DNA of 10,011 nt from Faecalibacterium sp. UBA1819. GTDB lineage: Bacteria > Bacillota > Clostridia > Oscillospirales > Ruminococcaceae. The notes beneath the pieces were generated by a model. That model did not search any database. It saw only the letters and a program-made list of their open reading frames with translations, and was not told the DNA's origin. Where the stretch lies: positions 1-10,011 of the forward strand of contig DCEX01000022.1 of assembly GCA_002315015.1 (NCBI GenBank). Direction: 5' to 3'. The position numbers and the translations under genes are program-made. Positions 1 to 7,213 of this stretch are shown piece by piece (position 1 is the stretch's first letter; each line of letters starts with the position of its first letter).

Positions 1-185
1 CGGGCGACCATGTGACCAAGGGTCAGCCGTTGATTGAGTACGAGCGTGAGGCTTTGGCGGAAAAAGGCTTCGACACCATTATTCCTGTTGTGATTTGCAA
101 CACGGAGGAGTTTGAGCGTGTGACGCCGCTGACCGGAGAGGTAAACGAGGGCGACCCCATTTTGAAGCTGGGACAAAAGAAATAA
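1..185 (+). CDS. PTS glucose-type EIIA component (3' end only)
   Basis: The reading frame is open from base 3 to a TAA at 183-185 and gives the last 60 residues of a protein; the start is off the window. The visible part matches the C-terminal half of a PTS EIIA of the glucose/GlcNAc family (Crr-like). It has GDHVTKGQPLIEYE followed by EKGFDTIIPVVICN and a closing GEVNEGDPILKL. In this family a histidine, which would lie upstream outside the window, takes phosphate from HPr and passes it to the EIIB cysteine. The next genes encode enzyme I, HPr and an EIICB permease that lacks its own EIIA, so this protein is the probable missing donor. It cannot be seen whether the full protein is a stand-alone EIIA or the end of a fusion. 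Confidence 0.88.
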   Translation, partial: GDHVTKGQPLIEYEREALAEKGFDTIIPVVICNTEEFERVTPLTGEVNEGDPILKLGQKK

Positions 186-210
186 TTAAAAATGCCGAGC
201 ATAGCTTCCT

Positions 211-239
211 GGGGCGTTTCTTGATTTTCAAAACGCCCC
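211..239 (+). promoter_or_regulatory. Stem-loop between EIIA and ptsI
   Basis: A 9-bp perfect stem (GGGGCGTTT at 211-219 with AAACGCCCC at 231-239) has an 11-nt loop. It is not followed by a U-run on either strand, so it does not look like an ordinary intrinsic terminator. It may be an mRNA processing or stabilising hairpin, or a weak attenuator, between the EIIA and enzyme I cistrons. The ptsI ribosome binding site follows about 30 nt later. Confidence 0.5.
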
Positions 240-282
240 GAATCACAAAGAAGCGCACAGGCTTGCACAAAGGAGTGAGAGC

Positions 283-1896
283 ATGAAACAAGGAACAGGA
301 AAAGCCGTTTATCCGGGAATTGCCATTGGGCCGGTGTATGTTTATCAAAAAACAGCCGTTCCCGTACAGGCGGAAAGCCGCGGCGCCGAGCAGGAGCAAG
401 CAGCCTTTGATGGCGCCTGTGAAACGGCAAAGGTGCAATTGGCCGCGCTGTATGAAAAAGCTTCCAAGGAGCTGGGCGAAGAACACGCACAGATTTTTGA
501 TGTGCAGCGCATGATGCTGGAAGACCTCGACTTTTTGGAGGATGTGGAAGCCAGAATCAAAAGCGGAACGGCAGCCGTGCAAGCCGTGCATGAAACAGGG
601 GAAATGCTGGCCGGCGTATTTGCCGGAATGGAGGACAGCTACTTGCAGGCGCGTGCCGCGGATATGCGCGACATTGCCGCTCGCGTTGTGAAAGCGCTGT
701 CCGCCGAGGAAACGGCTTTTACTATGGATGTGCCGGGCATTCTGGTGGCGGACGACTTAAACCCCAGTGAAACGGTACAGCTTCCCAAGGATAAGATTTT
801 GGCGTTTGTCACCAAAGGCGGTTCCTTAAACAGCCACACCGCTATTTTAGCGCGTATGATGAATTTGCCCTCACTGGTGCAGGCTGATTTGGAGCCGGAC
901 GAAACGCTCAACGGCAAAGTGATGATTGTAGACGGTAAAGAGGGCCGTTACTGGCTGGAGCCGGATGAAACAACGCTGGCGGAGAAAACAGCGCAGCAGG
1001 AAAAACAGCGCGAAGAAAAAAGAGCGCTGGAAGCCTATCGCGGAAAGCCGACCGTGACAAAGAAAGGCCAAACCGTAAAGCTTTACGCCAATATCGGCAA
1101 GCCCGAAGATGTCAAAGCGGTATTGGACGGCGACGCCGAAGGCGTCGGCCTGATGCGAAGCGAATTTTTGTATCTTGGACGCTCCGACTTCCCCACAGAG
1201 GAAGAGCTGTATGAAGCCTACCGCGATGTTGTGGTCGGTTTGCAGAGCCGCCCGGTTGTCATCCGCACACTTGACATCGGCGCGGATAAACAGGTGGATT
1301 ACTTTGGGTTAGCGCACGAGGAGAACCCGGCGCTTGGCTATCGCGGCATTCGCATTTGTCTGACGAGAGACGACATCTTCCGCCCGCAGATGCGCGCAAT
1401 TTACCGCGCGGCGGCGCTGGGCAAGGTGTACGCGATGTTTCCCATGATCATCTCCGTGCAGGAAGTGCGGAAGATCAAGGCGTTCTGTGAAACCATTCAG
1501 GCAGAGCTGAAAGCCGAGGGCTTGCCCTGCGGAGAGGTGGAGCTGGGCATTATGATTGAAACGCCCGCTGCCGCTGTCATCAGCCGCGAGCTGGCAAAAG
1601 AAGTGCAGTTTTTCAGCGTCGGTACCAATGATTTGACGCAGTATACACTGGCCATTGACCGTCAAAATACAAATCTGGACGAATTTTATGACGCCCATCA
1701 TCCGGCGGTGCTGGAGCTGCTTCGGATGATTGCGGAAAATGCCCATAAAGAGGGAATTTGGGCGGGCATTTGCGGCGAGCTTGGGGCAGACCCCACCTTG
1801 ACGGACACTTTCCTGCAAATGGGCTATGATGAACTTTCGGTTTCACCCGGCCGCGTGCTGGAGCTGAGAAAGAAAATTTGTGAAAGTGAGGGATAA
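283..1896 (+). CDS. ptsI: PTS enzyme I (phosphoenolpyruvate-protein phosphotransferase)
   Basis: This is the cytoplasmic first enzyme of the PTS. It autophosphorylates from PEP and passes the phosphate to HPr. The 537 residues show the family layout: an N-terminal HPr-binding helical domain (about 1-130), the swivelling phosphohistidine domain, and a C-terminal PEP-binding barrel (about 250-530). The phosphohistidine lies in GGSLNSHTAILAR (His185). The barrel signature FFSVGTNDLTQYTLAIDR and the catalytic cysteine in AGICGELGAD (Cys497) are intact. It is about 35 residues shorter than E. coli or B. subtilis EI but lacks no key motif. The start at 283 follows AAAGGAG (269-275) at good spacing. 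HPr begins 3 nt after the stop, so the two are surely co-transcribed. The order ptsI before ptsH is the reverse of the usual ptsHI operon. Confidence 0.97.
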   Translation: MKQGTGKAVYPGIAIGPVYVYQKTAVPVQAESRGAEQEQAAFDGACETAKVQLAALYEKASKELGEEHAQIFDVQRMMLEDLDFLEDVEARIKSGTAAVQAVHETGEMLAGVFAGMEDSYLQARAADMRDIAARVVKALSAEETAFTMDVPGILVADDLNPSETVQLPKDKILAFVTKGGSLNSHTAILARMMNLPSLVQADLEPDETLNGKVMIVDGKEGRYWLEPDETTLAEKTAQQEKQREEKRALEAYRGKPTVTKKGQTVKLYANIGKPEDVKAVLDGDAEGVGLMRSEFLYLGRSDFPTEEELYEAYRDVVVGLQSRPVVIRTLDIGADKQVDYFGLAHEENPALGYRGIRICLTRDDIFRPQMRAIYRAAALGKVYAMFPMIISVQEVRKIKAFCETIQAELKAEGLPCGEVELGIMIETPAAAVISRELAKEVQFFSVGTNDLTQYTLAIDRQNTNLDEFYDAHHPAVLELLRMIAENAHKEGIWAGICGELGADPTLTDTFLQMGYDELSVSPGRVLELRKKICESEG

Positions 1897-1899
1897 CAA

Positions 1900-2157
1900 A
1901 TGAAGGAGTTTCAATATGTCATTCAGGATGAATTAGGCATTCATGCACGTCCGGCGGGTAATCTTGCCAAGTTGGCACAAGGCTTTCCGTGCGATGTCAA
2001 AGTGACCTGCAACGGCAAAACGGTTGACGCAAAGCGTGTCATTGGGCTGATGACGCTCGGCGCCAAAAAAGAGTCGGCAGTCACGGTTGCGTGCGACGGC
2101 GCGGATGAAGAAAAAGCTGCCGAAGCATTGGAAGCCTTTTTCAAAGAAAACCTGTAA
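1900..2157 (+). CDS. ptsH: HPr phosphocarrier protein, with Arg at position 46
   Basis: The 85-aa protein is the normal HPr length. It shuttles phosphate from enzyme I to the sugar-specific EIIA proteins. The active histidine is His15 in GIHARPAG, followed by the expected Arg17-Pro18. The second HPr signature region is recognisable (AKRVIGLMTLG, residues 44-54), but position 46 is Arg (CGT at 2035-2037). In most Firmicute HPr proteins a serine there is phosphorylated by HPr kinase for CcpA-dependent catabolite repression. The gene follows ptsI after 3 nt. No strong Shine-Dalgarno is present (only GAGGG within the end of ptsI), which suggests translational coupling. The catalytic role is near certain; loss of the Ser46 regulatory role is inferred from one residue. 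Confidence 0.95.
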   Translation: MKEFQYVIQDELGIHARPAGNLAKLAQGFPCDVKVTCNGKTVDAKRVIGLMTLGAKKESAVTVACDGADEEKAAEALEAFFKENL

Positions 2158-2351
2158 GGTTTCAACGGAAATGACAGCCTCTTGTACGGGCCTTGTCGGA
2201 GGCTGTGCATAAAAACGGCGGCACACCTCTTTCGCAACAAGCGGAATGTGTGCCAAGGTTTGGGTTTATTGCGGCGAAAGACGTGTTTTTCTCTGTGATA
2301 GACGCGACAAACAAACACAGGGTTTGTGTTTGAAGAATGGAGGAATAGTTT
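2158..2351 (+). promoter_or_regulatory. Hairpin-rich leader between ptsH and the EIICB gene
   Basis: This 194-nt gap holds three inverted repeats. The first is ACAGCCTC at 2174-2181 with GAGGCTGT at 2199-2206 (8 bp, 17-nt loop). The second is a two-part hairpin, GGCACAC at 2220-2226 with GTGTGCC at 2248-2254, enclosing a 6-bp inner stem around the loop at 2236-2240. The third is CAAACAC at 2312-2318 with GTGTTTG at 2326-2332, just before the ribosome binding site GGAGG (2339-2343). None has a proper U-run, and I see no convincing -35/-10 pair. The first may dampen read-through from ptsIH, and the others may control translation or stability of the permease message. No known riboswitch or LicT/GlcT-type RAT site was recognised. 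Confidence 0.4.
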
Positions 2352-3791
2352 ATGATGCGATTTTTACAGCGTTTAGGTAAATCCTTGATGCTGCCCGTGG
2401 CATGTCTGCCTATCGGCGGTATCTTAATGGGTATCGGTTACTGGATCGACCCGTCCGGCTGGGGCGCCAACAATCTGCTGGCATTGCTTTTAATCAAGGC
2501 AGGCGGCATTTTGATTGACAACATGGCTATTCTGTTCGCACTCGGCGTTGCCATCGGCATGTCGAAAGACCAAGAGGGTACCTCTGGTTTGGCAGCCATT
2601 ATCTCGTGGCTCACCGTCCAAACCATGCTGGGTGCCGGTGTGGTTTCGCTGATTATGGGCGTCGAAGCGGATAAGGTTCCCGCTGCGTTTACGAAAATCA
2701 ACAACCAGTTCATCGGTATTCTTTGCGGTATTATTGCCGCGATGTGCTATAATCGGTTCTACAAAACAAACATGCCGGACTTCCTTGGCTTCTTTGCAGG
2801 CCGCCGGTTTGTTCCCATCATGACGGTGGTTGTCACTCTGATTATCTGCATTCCTCTGTATTTTGTATGGCCGATTATCTACAACTTCCTGGTATGGGTT
2901 GGCGAAAGCATCCTGAACCTCGGTGCAATCGGCGCAGGTATCTACGGCTTCTTAAACCGTCTGCTCATTCCCATTGGTATGCACCACGCGCTCAACAGCG
3001 TGTTCTGGTTCGGCGTTGCGGATATTAACGATATCGGCAAATTCTGGGGCCAGATTGAAGGCGGCGTACAGGGCGTTACCGGTATGTATCAGGCGGGCTT
3101 CTTCCCCGTGATGATGTTCGGTCTGCCCGGTGCTGCTTTGGCAATGTATCACACTGCGAAAACCAATAAGAAGAAAATCGCTGCCGGCATTCTGATGTCT
3201 GCTGCGCTTTGCTCCTTCTTTACAGGCGTTACAGAGCCGCTCGAGTTCTCGTTCATGTTCCTCGCTCCGGGACTGTATGTTGTCCATGCGCTTTTGGCAG
3301 GTATCTCGGTTGCATTGGTAGCTGCGCTGCCCGTGCGTGCAGGCTTCCAGTTCAGCGCCGGTTTTGTTGACTGGGTACTTAGCTTTAACGCTCCGTTTGC
3401 AGAAAATCCGCTGTTGCTGTTGCCTATCGGTATCGCATTCTTTGTCATTTACTACGTTGTGTTCCGTTTTGTTATTACAAAGTTCAACCTCAAGACACCG
3501 GGTCGTGAGGATGACAACACCGAAGAAATGAACATCGAGATTGGCGACGCTGACTATGCAGCGATGGCAGCCGCAATTTTGGAAGGCGTTGGCGGTAAAG
3601 AGAACGTTACAAGCGCTGATAACTGCATCACTCGTCTGCGTCTGGAAGTCAAAGACCGTCTGCTCGTTGATGAGAAGAAGCTGAAAGCTTCCGGTGCAGC
3701 CGGTGTCATCCGTCCGGGCAAAACAAGCGTGCAGGTTATCATCGGCCCGAAAGTTCAGTTCGTTGCTGATGAGTTTAAAAAGCTTCTGTAA
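2352..3791 (+). CDS. nagE: PTS EIICB permease, N-acetylglucosamine (NagE/NagP) type
   Basis: This membrane permease imports and phosphorylates an amino sugar or glucose. The N-terminal EIIC domain (about 1-385) is a multi-helix membrane unit beginning FLQRLGKSLMLPVACLPIGGIL. It contains GMHHALNSVFWF, a GFFPVMMFGLPGAALAMY stretch and the substrate-site signature GVTEPLEFSFMF. The HHALN-type motif, the AGFQFSAGFVDWVLSF stretch and NLKTPGRED at the linker resemble NagE/NagP more than PtsG. The C-terminal EIIB domain (about 400-479) carries the phosphocysteine in NCITRLRLEV (Cys425). There is no EIIA domain, which the EIIA gene at the left edge can supply. The start at 2352 follows GGAGG at 2339-2343. 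GlcNAc is the preferred substrate by similarity of motifs; glucose, or both, is possible. Confidence 0.88.
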   Translation: MMRFLQRLGKSLMLPVACLPIGGILMGIGYWIDPSGWGANNLLALLLIKAGGILIDNMAILFALGVAIGMSKDQEGTSGLAAIISWLTVQTMLGAGVVSLIMGVEADKVPAAFTKINNQFIGILCGIIAAMCYNRFYKTNMPDFLGFFAGRRFVPIMTVVVTLIICIPLYFVWPIIYNFLVWVGESILNLGAIGAGIYGFLNRLLIPIGMHHALNSVFWFGVADINDIGKFWGQIEGGVQGVTGMYQAGFFPVMMFGLPGAALAMYHTAKTNKKKIAAGILMSAALCSFFTGVTEPLEFSFMFLAPGLYVVHALLAGISVALVAALPVRAGFQFSAGFVDWVLSFNAPFAENPLLLLPIGIAFFVIYYVVFRFVITKFNLKTPGREDDNTEEMNIEIGDADYAAMAAAILEGVGGKENVTSADNCITRLRLEVKDRLLVDEKKLKASGAAGVIRPGKTSVQVIIGPKVQFVADEFKKLL

Positions 3792-3851
3792 GCTGAGTCG
3801 TGAAATGTGATTTTCTTGTGGCAGTTTGCCTGGCAAAAAAGGCCCTTTTGT

Positions 3852-3883
3852 AAGGAGAAGCTGCCGTGATGAAAAGGGAATAA
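3852..3883 (+). other. Ribosome binding site with a 5-codon mini-ORF, possible gene remnant
   Basis: TAAGGAG at 3851-3857 stands 8 nt before GTG-ATG-AAA-AGG-GAA-TAA (3866-3883). This is a well-placed translation start that runs only five codons, between the EIICB stop and the terminator. It may be chance, or the trace of a decayed or deleted downstream gene. Confidence 0.15.
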
Positions 3884-3887
3884 CCCC

Positions 3888-3929
3888 AAAAAGCAGGAAC
3901 GCCCCGCACAGCTGTGCGGGGCGTTCCTG
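3888..3929 (-). terminator. Intrinsic terminator of the pfl operon, probably shared with the PTS genes
   Basis: Bases 3894-3929 are a perfect 36-bp palindrome (half-site CAGGAACGCCCCGCACAG), forming a GC-rich stem of about 16 bp. On the minus strand it is followed by C and a run of five T (3893 to 3888), a classic intrinsic terminator 25 nt past the pflA stop. On the plus strand the tail is only TGTTT, so termination of the convergent EIICB transcript would be weaker. Confidence 0.88.
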
Positions 3930-3953
3930 TGTTTAAGAGTCAAAGTTTGCGTG

Positions 3954-4706
3954 TCAAGGCGTGTCATTTTGTCCTCGATAGCCTTGCAAAATAATCTCAC
4001 GCGCCTTGCGGGCGGCGTCCTTGTCGGCGTTCGGCACGCCTTCCAGCGGGTAATCCAGCCCCAAAGAACGATACTTTGCAACACCCATTGTATGATAGGG
4101 AAGCACTTCCAGCCCCTTCAGCGTCCGTAAGCGGCGCAGCTGGCGACCAAGGGAAAGCAAGTGCTCGCGCCCGTCGGTGATGCCCGGCACAAACACATGG
4201 CGCACCACAACGGGAACACCCGCTTGCCCCAGCGCTTCGCCAAACGCCCAAACCGGCTTTTGGCTTTGTGCCGTCAGGGCGCGATGGCCTTCTTCATTGC
4301 TGTGCTTGATGTCAAGCAGCACCAAATCGGTCACTTTAAAAAGCGCTGCAAATTCTTCGGCACGCTCTGGCGTGTAGGCAATGCCGGAGGTGTCTAAGCA
4401 AGTGTGAATGCCTTTTTCCTTCGCGTGTTGAAAAAGACACGTCAAAAACGGCAGCTGCAACAGGGGTTCGCCCCCTGTTGCGGTAATGCCGCCGTTTTTG
4501 TAAAAGTTTTTATTTTTGTCGTAGGCGCTTAAAATTTCCTCTACCGTCTTTTCGGTTCCGCCGTCCAGCTTCCAGGTATCCGGGTTGTGGCAATACTGAC
4601 ACCGCATCGGACAGCCTTGGAAAAAGACAACGAAGCGAATGCCCGGCCCATCAACGGTGCCAAAGCTTTCAATAGAGTGAATGCGGCCTCGATTACATGG
4701 CGTCAT
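3954..4706 (-). CDS. pflA: Pyruvate formate-lyase activating enzyme (radical SAM)
   Basis: This cytoplasmic radical SAM enzyme uses S-adenosylmethionine and a 4Fe-4S cluster to abstract a hydrogen from the PFL glycine, creating the glycyl radical. The 250-residue protein is the usual PflA length. It begins with the PflA signature [20 protein letters not shown] and carries the cluster motif [12 protein letters not shown] (Cys32, Cys36, Cys39; CX3CX2C). The SAM-binding TGGEPLLQ stretch follows, and [20 protein letters not shown] near the C-terminus is also family-typical. The ATG at 4706 lies 14 nt inside the preceding radical-subunit gene and has no clear Shine-Dalgarno, which points to translational coupling. 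Its target glycine is not in the large PFL gene but in that small upstream gene. Confidence 0.96.
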   Translation of the reverse strand: MTPCNRGRIHSIESFGTVDGPGIRFVVFFQGCPMRCQYCHNPDTWKLDGGTEKTVEEILSAYDKNKNFYKNGGITATGGEPLLQLPFLTCLFQHAKEKGIHTCLDTSGIAYTPERAEEFAALFKVTDLVLLDIKHSNEEGHRALTAQSQKPVWAFGEALGQAGVPVVVRHVFVPGITDGREHLLSLGRQLRRLRTLKGLEVLPYHTMGVAKYRSLGLDYPLEGVPNADKDAARKAREIILQGYRGQNDTP

Positions 4707-4935
4707 GGAAGGTACGCGAGATAACTTCGTCCTGCTGCTCTTTCGTCAGCTTGTTGAAGTTCACCGCGTAACCGGACACGCGCACGGTCAGCTGCGGATA
4801 TTTTTCGGGATGCGCCTGCGCATCCAGCAGGGTCTCTTTGGTAAACACGTTCACGTTTAAGTGATGGCCGCCTTTTTCGGCATAGCCGTCCAACAAACCA
4901 ACCAAGTTGTCAACCTGTGCATCGCTGATATTCAT
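4693..4935 (-). CDS. grcA: Stand-alone glycyl-radical domain of pyruvate formate-lyase (GrcA/YfiD-like)
   Basis: This 80-aa protein corresponds to the C-terminal domain of a normal PFL. Residues 9-19 ([11 protein letters not shown]) match the segment just after the usual core. [16 protein letters not shown] (24-39) and [15 protein letters not shown] (46-60) then contain the radical glycine, Gly55. The end, [17 protein letters not shown], is typical of the PFL C-terminus. The start at 4935 is chosen because AAGGAG (4945-4950) lies 9 nt upstream; an earlier in-frame ATG at 4962 lacks such a site. In E. coli, YfiD/GrcA is a spare radical domain that rescues oxygen-cleaved PFL. Here the neighbouring PFL lacks its own radical domain, so this gene is probably an essential subunit rather than a spare. 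pflA overlaps its 3' end. Confidence 0.94.
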   Translation of the reverse strand: MNISDAQVDNLVGLLDGYAEKGGHHLNVNVFTKETLLDAQAHPEKYPQLTVRVSGYAVNFNKLTKEQQDEVISRTFHDAM

Positions 4936-4977
4936 ATGCAAACACTCCTTTTCTTGTATCAATCATAAAAATTTGAA

Positions 4978-5005
4978 ATATGGGCGTACTGGTGTGCGCC
5001 CATAT
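4978..5005 (-). promoter_or_regulatory. Hairpin between the PFL core and radical-subunit genes
   Basis: ATATGGGCG (4978-4986) pairs perfectly with CGCCCATAT (4997-5005). Three more pairs, one of them G-U, close the stem on a 4-nt loop, about 12 bp in all. On the minus strand it is followed by TTCAAATTTTTATG, a broken U-rich tract, so it could act as a leaky terminator or as a 3' stabiliser for the core message. It lies 17 nt after the core stop and 43 nt before the radical-subunit ribosome binding site region. Confidence 0.6.
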
Positions 5006-5021
5006 CAAACGGACAACAAAA

Positions 5022-7103
5022 TTACTCGCCGTCTACGCTCAAGTTTTGCTCACCGCAAGCGCAGTCGTGCGGCAATTCAAACTCAATATCGCCAAAGAAT
5101 ACGGCGTCATCCTTGCCCAGTGCGCCGGGCACAATCGAGAAGGTATTGGAAATACCGTCTTGTGCGTCTTTAAACGGCAGCTTGGACACCGAGCTGAGGG
5201 AAGCCACAGCGCCGCAAGCGTCACGATGGTGCATCGGGTTTGCACCGGGGGCAAATGCCTCACCGGCTTTGCGGCCATCCGGCGTGGAACCGGTGTTTTT
5301 GCCATATACCACGTTGGAGGTAATGGTCAAAATAGAGGTGGTCGGCTTGCCGCCGCGGTAGGTGTGATTGCCCTTGATGTAGGTCATAAACTGATGCACT
5401 ACGTCGTAAGCAATCTGATCCACGCGGTCATCATCGTTGCCGTATTTCGGGAAATCGCCCTCGATGGCGTAATCTACGACAATGCCGTTTTCGTCACGGA
5501 TAGTTTTTACCTTGGCGTATTTGATGGCGGAGAGGGAATCTGCCACCACGGAAAGACCCGCAATGCCGGTGGCAAACCAGCGGGTAACTTCCTTATCATG
5601 CAGTGCCATTTGCAAGCGCTCGTAGCAGTATTTATCGTGCATGTAGTGGATGATGTTCAGCGTGTTCACATAAACGCCGGCCAGCCACTTCATCATGTCG
5701 TCAAAGCGCGGCTTGACTTCCTCGTAGGTCAGATACTCGTCGGTAATGGGACGGTATTTCGGGCCGACCTGCTTTTTAGAAATTTCGTCTACGCCGCCAT
5801 TGATGGCGTACAAAAGGCACTTTGCCAAGTTGGCACGCGCGCCGAAGAACTGCATCTCTTTGCCCACGCGCATACTGGAAACACAGCACGCAATCGCGTA
5901 GTCGTCGCCGTGAGTCACGCGCATCAAATCGTCGTTTTCATACTGAATGGACGAGGAGCGAATGGATGTTTTTGCGCAGAAGCGCTTGAAGTTGATGGGC
6001 AAGCGCGTAGACCAAAGCACCGTCAAGTTGGGTTCCGGCGCGGTGCCGAGGTTTTCCAGCGTGTGCAGGTAACGGAACGACATTTTCGTTACCAGCGGGC
6101 GGCCGTCAATGCCGATGCCGCCGATGGACTCCGTTACCCAAGTGGGGTCGCCGGAGAACAGCGCGTTATATTCCGGTGTGCGGGCAAACTTCACAAGGCG
6201 CAGCTTCATAATGAAATGGTCCACCATTTCCTGAATTTCGCTTTCGGTGAAGGTGCCGTTTGCCAAATCGCGCTCGGCGTAAATATCAATAAAGGTAGAG
6301 GTGCGGCCAAGGCTCATTGCCGCGCCGTTCTGCTCCTTGATGGCTGCCAAATAACCGAAGTACAGCCACTGGATGGCCTCCTGGGTATTGGCGGCGGGAC
6401 GGGAGATGTCATAGCCGTAAATTTCGCCCAGCTTTTTCAGCTCTTTCAGCGCTTTAATCTGCTCGCTCAGCTCCTCGCGTTCGCGGGTCACGTCGGAGTA
6501 CATAATGGTGCGCGTGCTGTTTTTCTGGTCTTCTTTATCTTCAATTAAGCGGTCAACGCCATACAGCGCCACACGGCGATAGTCACCGATGATGCGGCCG
6601 CGGCCATAAGCGTCGGGCAAGCCGGTGATGATGTGGCTGGAGCGGCATGCGCGCATCTCCGGGGTGTATGCGTCAAAAACGCCCTCGTTGTGGGTTTTGC
6701 GGTGTTTGGTAAAAAATTCTACAATCTGCGGGTCAACGTGATAGCCGTTGTCCTCGCAGGCTTTCATGGCCATGCGGATACCGCCGTAGGGCTGAAGCGA
6801 GCGCTTGAAGGGCTTATCGGTTTGAAAGCCAACAATTTTCTCCAGCTCTTTGTCGAGATAACCGGGGCCGTGTGAAGTGATGGTAGAAATCACGCTGGTA
6901 TCCATATCCAGCACGCCGCCTTTTTCGCGTTCCTGACGCGACAGCTCCATCACTTGCTCCCACAGTTTTTTGGTAGCCTCTGTGGGACCCTGCAAAAACG
7001 ATTCATCGCCCTCATACGGGTGATAGTTGCGCTGGATAAAATCTCGGACGTTGATTTCCTTTTCCCAAATTCCTTCGTGAAAGGAAGCCCATTCTTGTCT
7101 CAT
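5022..7103 (-). CDS. pflB: Pyruvate formate-lyase core subunit lacking the glycyl-radical domain
   Basis: PFL cleaves pyruvate plus CoA to acetyl-CoA plus formate in anaerobic fermentation. The 693-aa protein runs from the family-typical N-terminus [20 protein letters not shown] through the thiyl active site [10 protein letters not shown] (Cys406-Cys407, equivalent to E. coli Cys418-419). It continues to [24 protein letters not shown] and [14 protein letters not shown]. After that, normal PFL (about 740-760 aa) continues to the radical glycine. This one instead has a short unrelated tail ([18 protein letters not shown]) and stops. The missing part is encoded by the next gene. The start at 7103 is chosen because AAGGAGA (7110-7116) precedes it; an earlier in-frame ATG at 7154 gives a basic, non-homologous extension. 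The core sequence shows no frameshift, and the split lies at a domain boundary. Confidence 0.96.
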   Translation of the reverse strand: MRQEWASFHEGIWEKEINVRDFIQRNYHPYEGDESFLQGPTEATKKLWEQVMELSRQEREKGGVLDMDTSVISTITSHGPGYLDKELEKIVGFQTDKPFKRSLQPYGGIRMAMKACEDNGYHVDPQIVEFFTKHRKTHNEGVFDAYTPEMRACRSSHIITGLPDAYGRGRIIGDYRRVALYGVDRLIEDKEDQKNSTRTIMYSDVTREREELSEQIKALKELKKLGEIYGYDISRPAANTQEAIQWLYFGYLAAIKEQNGAAMSLGRTSTFIDIYAERDLANGTFTESEIQEMVDHFIMKLRLVKFARTPEYNALFSGDPTWVTESIGGIGIDGRPLVTKMSFRYLHTLENLGTAPEPNLTVLWSTRLPINFKRFCAKTSIRSSSIQYENDDLMRVTHGDDYAIACCVSSMRVGKEMQFFGARANLAKCLLYAINGGVDEISKKQVGPKYRPITDEYLTYEEVKPRFDDMMKWLAGVYVNTLNIIHYMHDKYCYERLQMALHDKEVTRWFATGIAGLSVVADSLSAIKYAKVKTIRDENGIVVDYAIEGDFPKYGNDDDRVDQIAYDVVHQFMTYIKGNHTYRGGKPTTSILTITSNVVYGKNTGSTPDGRKAGEAFAPGANPMHHRDACGAVASLSSVSKLPFKDAQDGISNTFSIVPGALGKDDAVFFGDIEFELPHDCACGEQNLSVDGE

Positions 7104-7186
7104 AGCGAATCTCCTTCTTTTATTTCTCACGGTTGTTCGCCGGGGGTTCAGCACACGGTGTGAATTGCTTTGGTACTGAATCTGAT

Positions 7187-7213
7187 ATAACTATACCATA
7201 TTGGTGTAGTTAT
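7187..7213. promoter_or_regulatory. Inverted repeat inside the proximal pfl promoter, probable operator
   Basis: ATAACTATACCA (7187-7198) and TGGTGTAGTTAT (7202-7213) form 12-nt arms with one mismatch around a 3-nt centre. The repeat covers the whole spacer and the -10 element of the promoter, where a bound protein would block RNA polymerase. The ACCA/TGGT cores recall sites of GntR-FCD regulators, but in the opposite (everted) orientation to the UxuR-type TTGGT/ACCAA site. The protein that binds it is therefore unknown. It does not match the Rex, FNR or cre consensus. Confidence 0.6.

Noticed and set aside
2952..3836. Minus-strand open frame of 294 codons opposite the EIICB gene
   Set aside because: It is the complement of conserved membrane permease coding sequence, with no motif or ribosome binding site.
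5022..5100. Truncation of PFL by frameshift or sequencing error
   Set aside because: The downstream half has its own ATG and strong ribosome binding site, a structured 86-nt gap separates the halves, and the core has a distinct tail; a single indel would not produce this.
4980..6548. Plus-strand open frame of 522 codons opposite the PFL core
   Set aside because: It is antisense to a gene with unmistakable PFL motifs, its product has no recognisable domain, and it has no ribosome binding site; it is a by-product of codon bias in the PFL gene.
7104..7154. Longer PFL start at 7154 (17 extra residues)
   Set aside because: The extension is basic and unlike PFL N-termini, while AAGGAGA is ideally placed for the ATG at 7103.
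7152..7162. CACAC-G-GTGTG inverted repeat in the pfl leader
   Set aside because: The arms are only 5 bp and there is no known consensus; it is too short to support as an operator.
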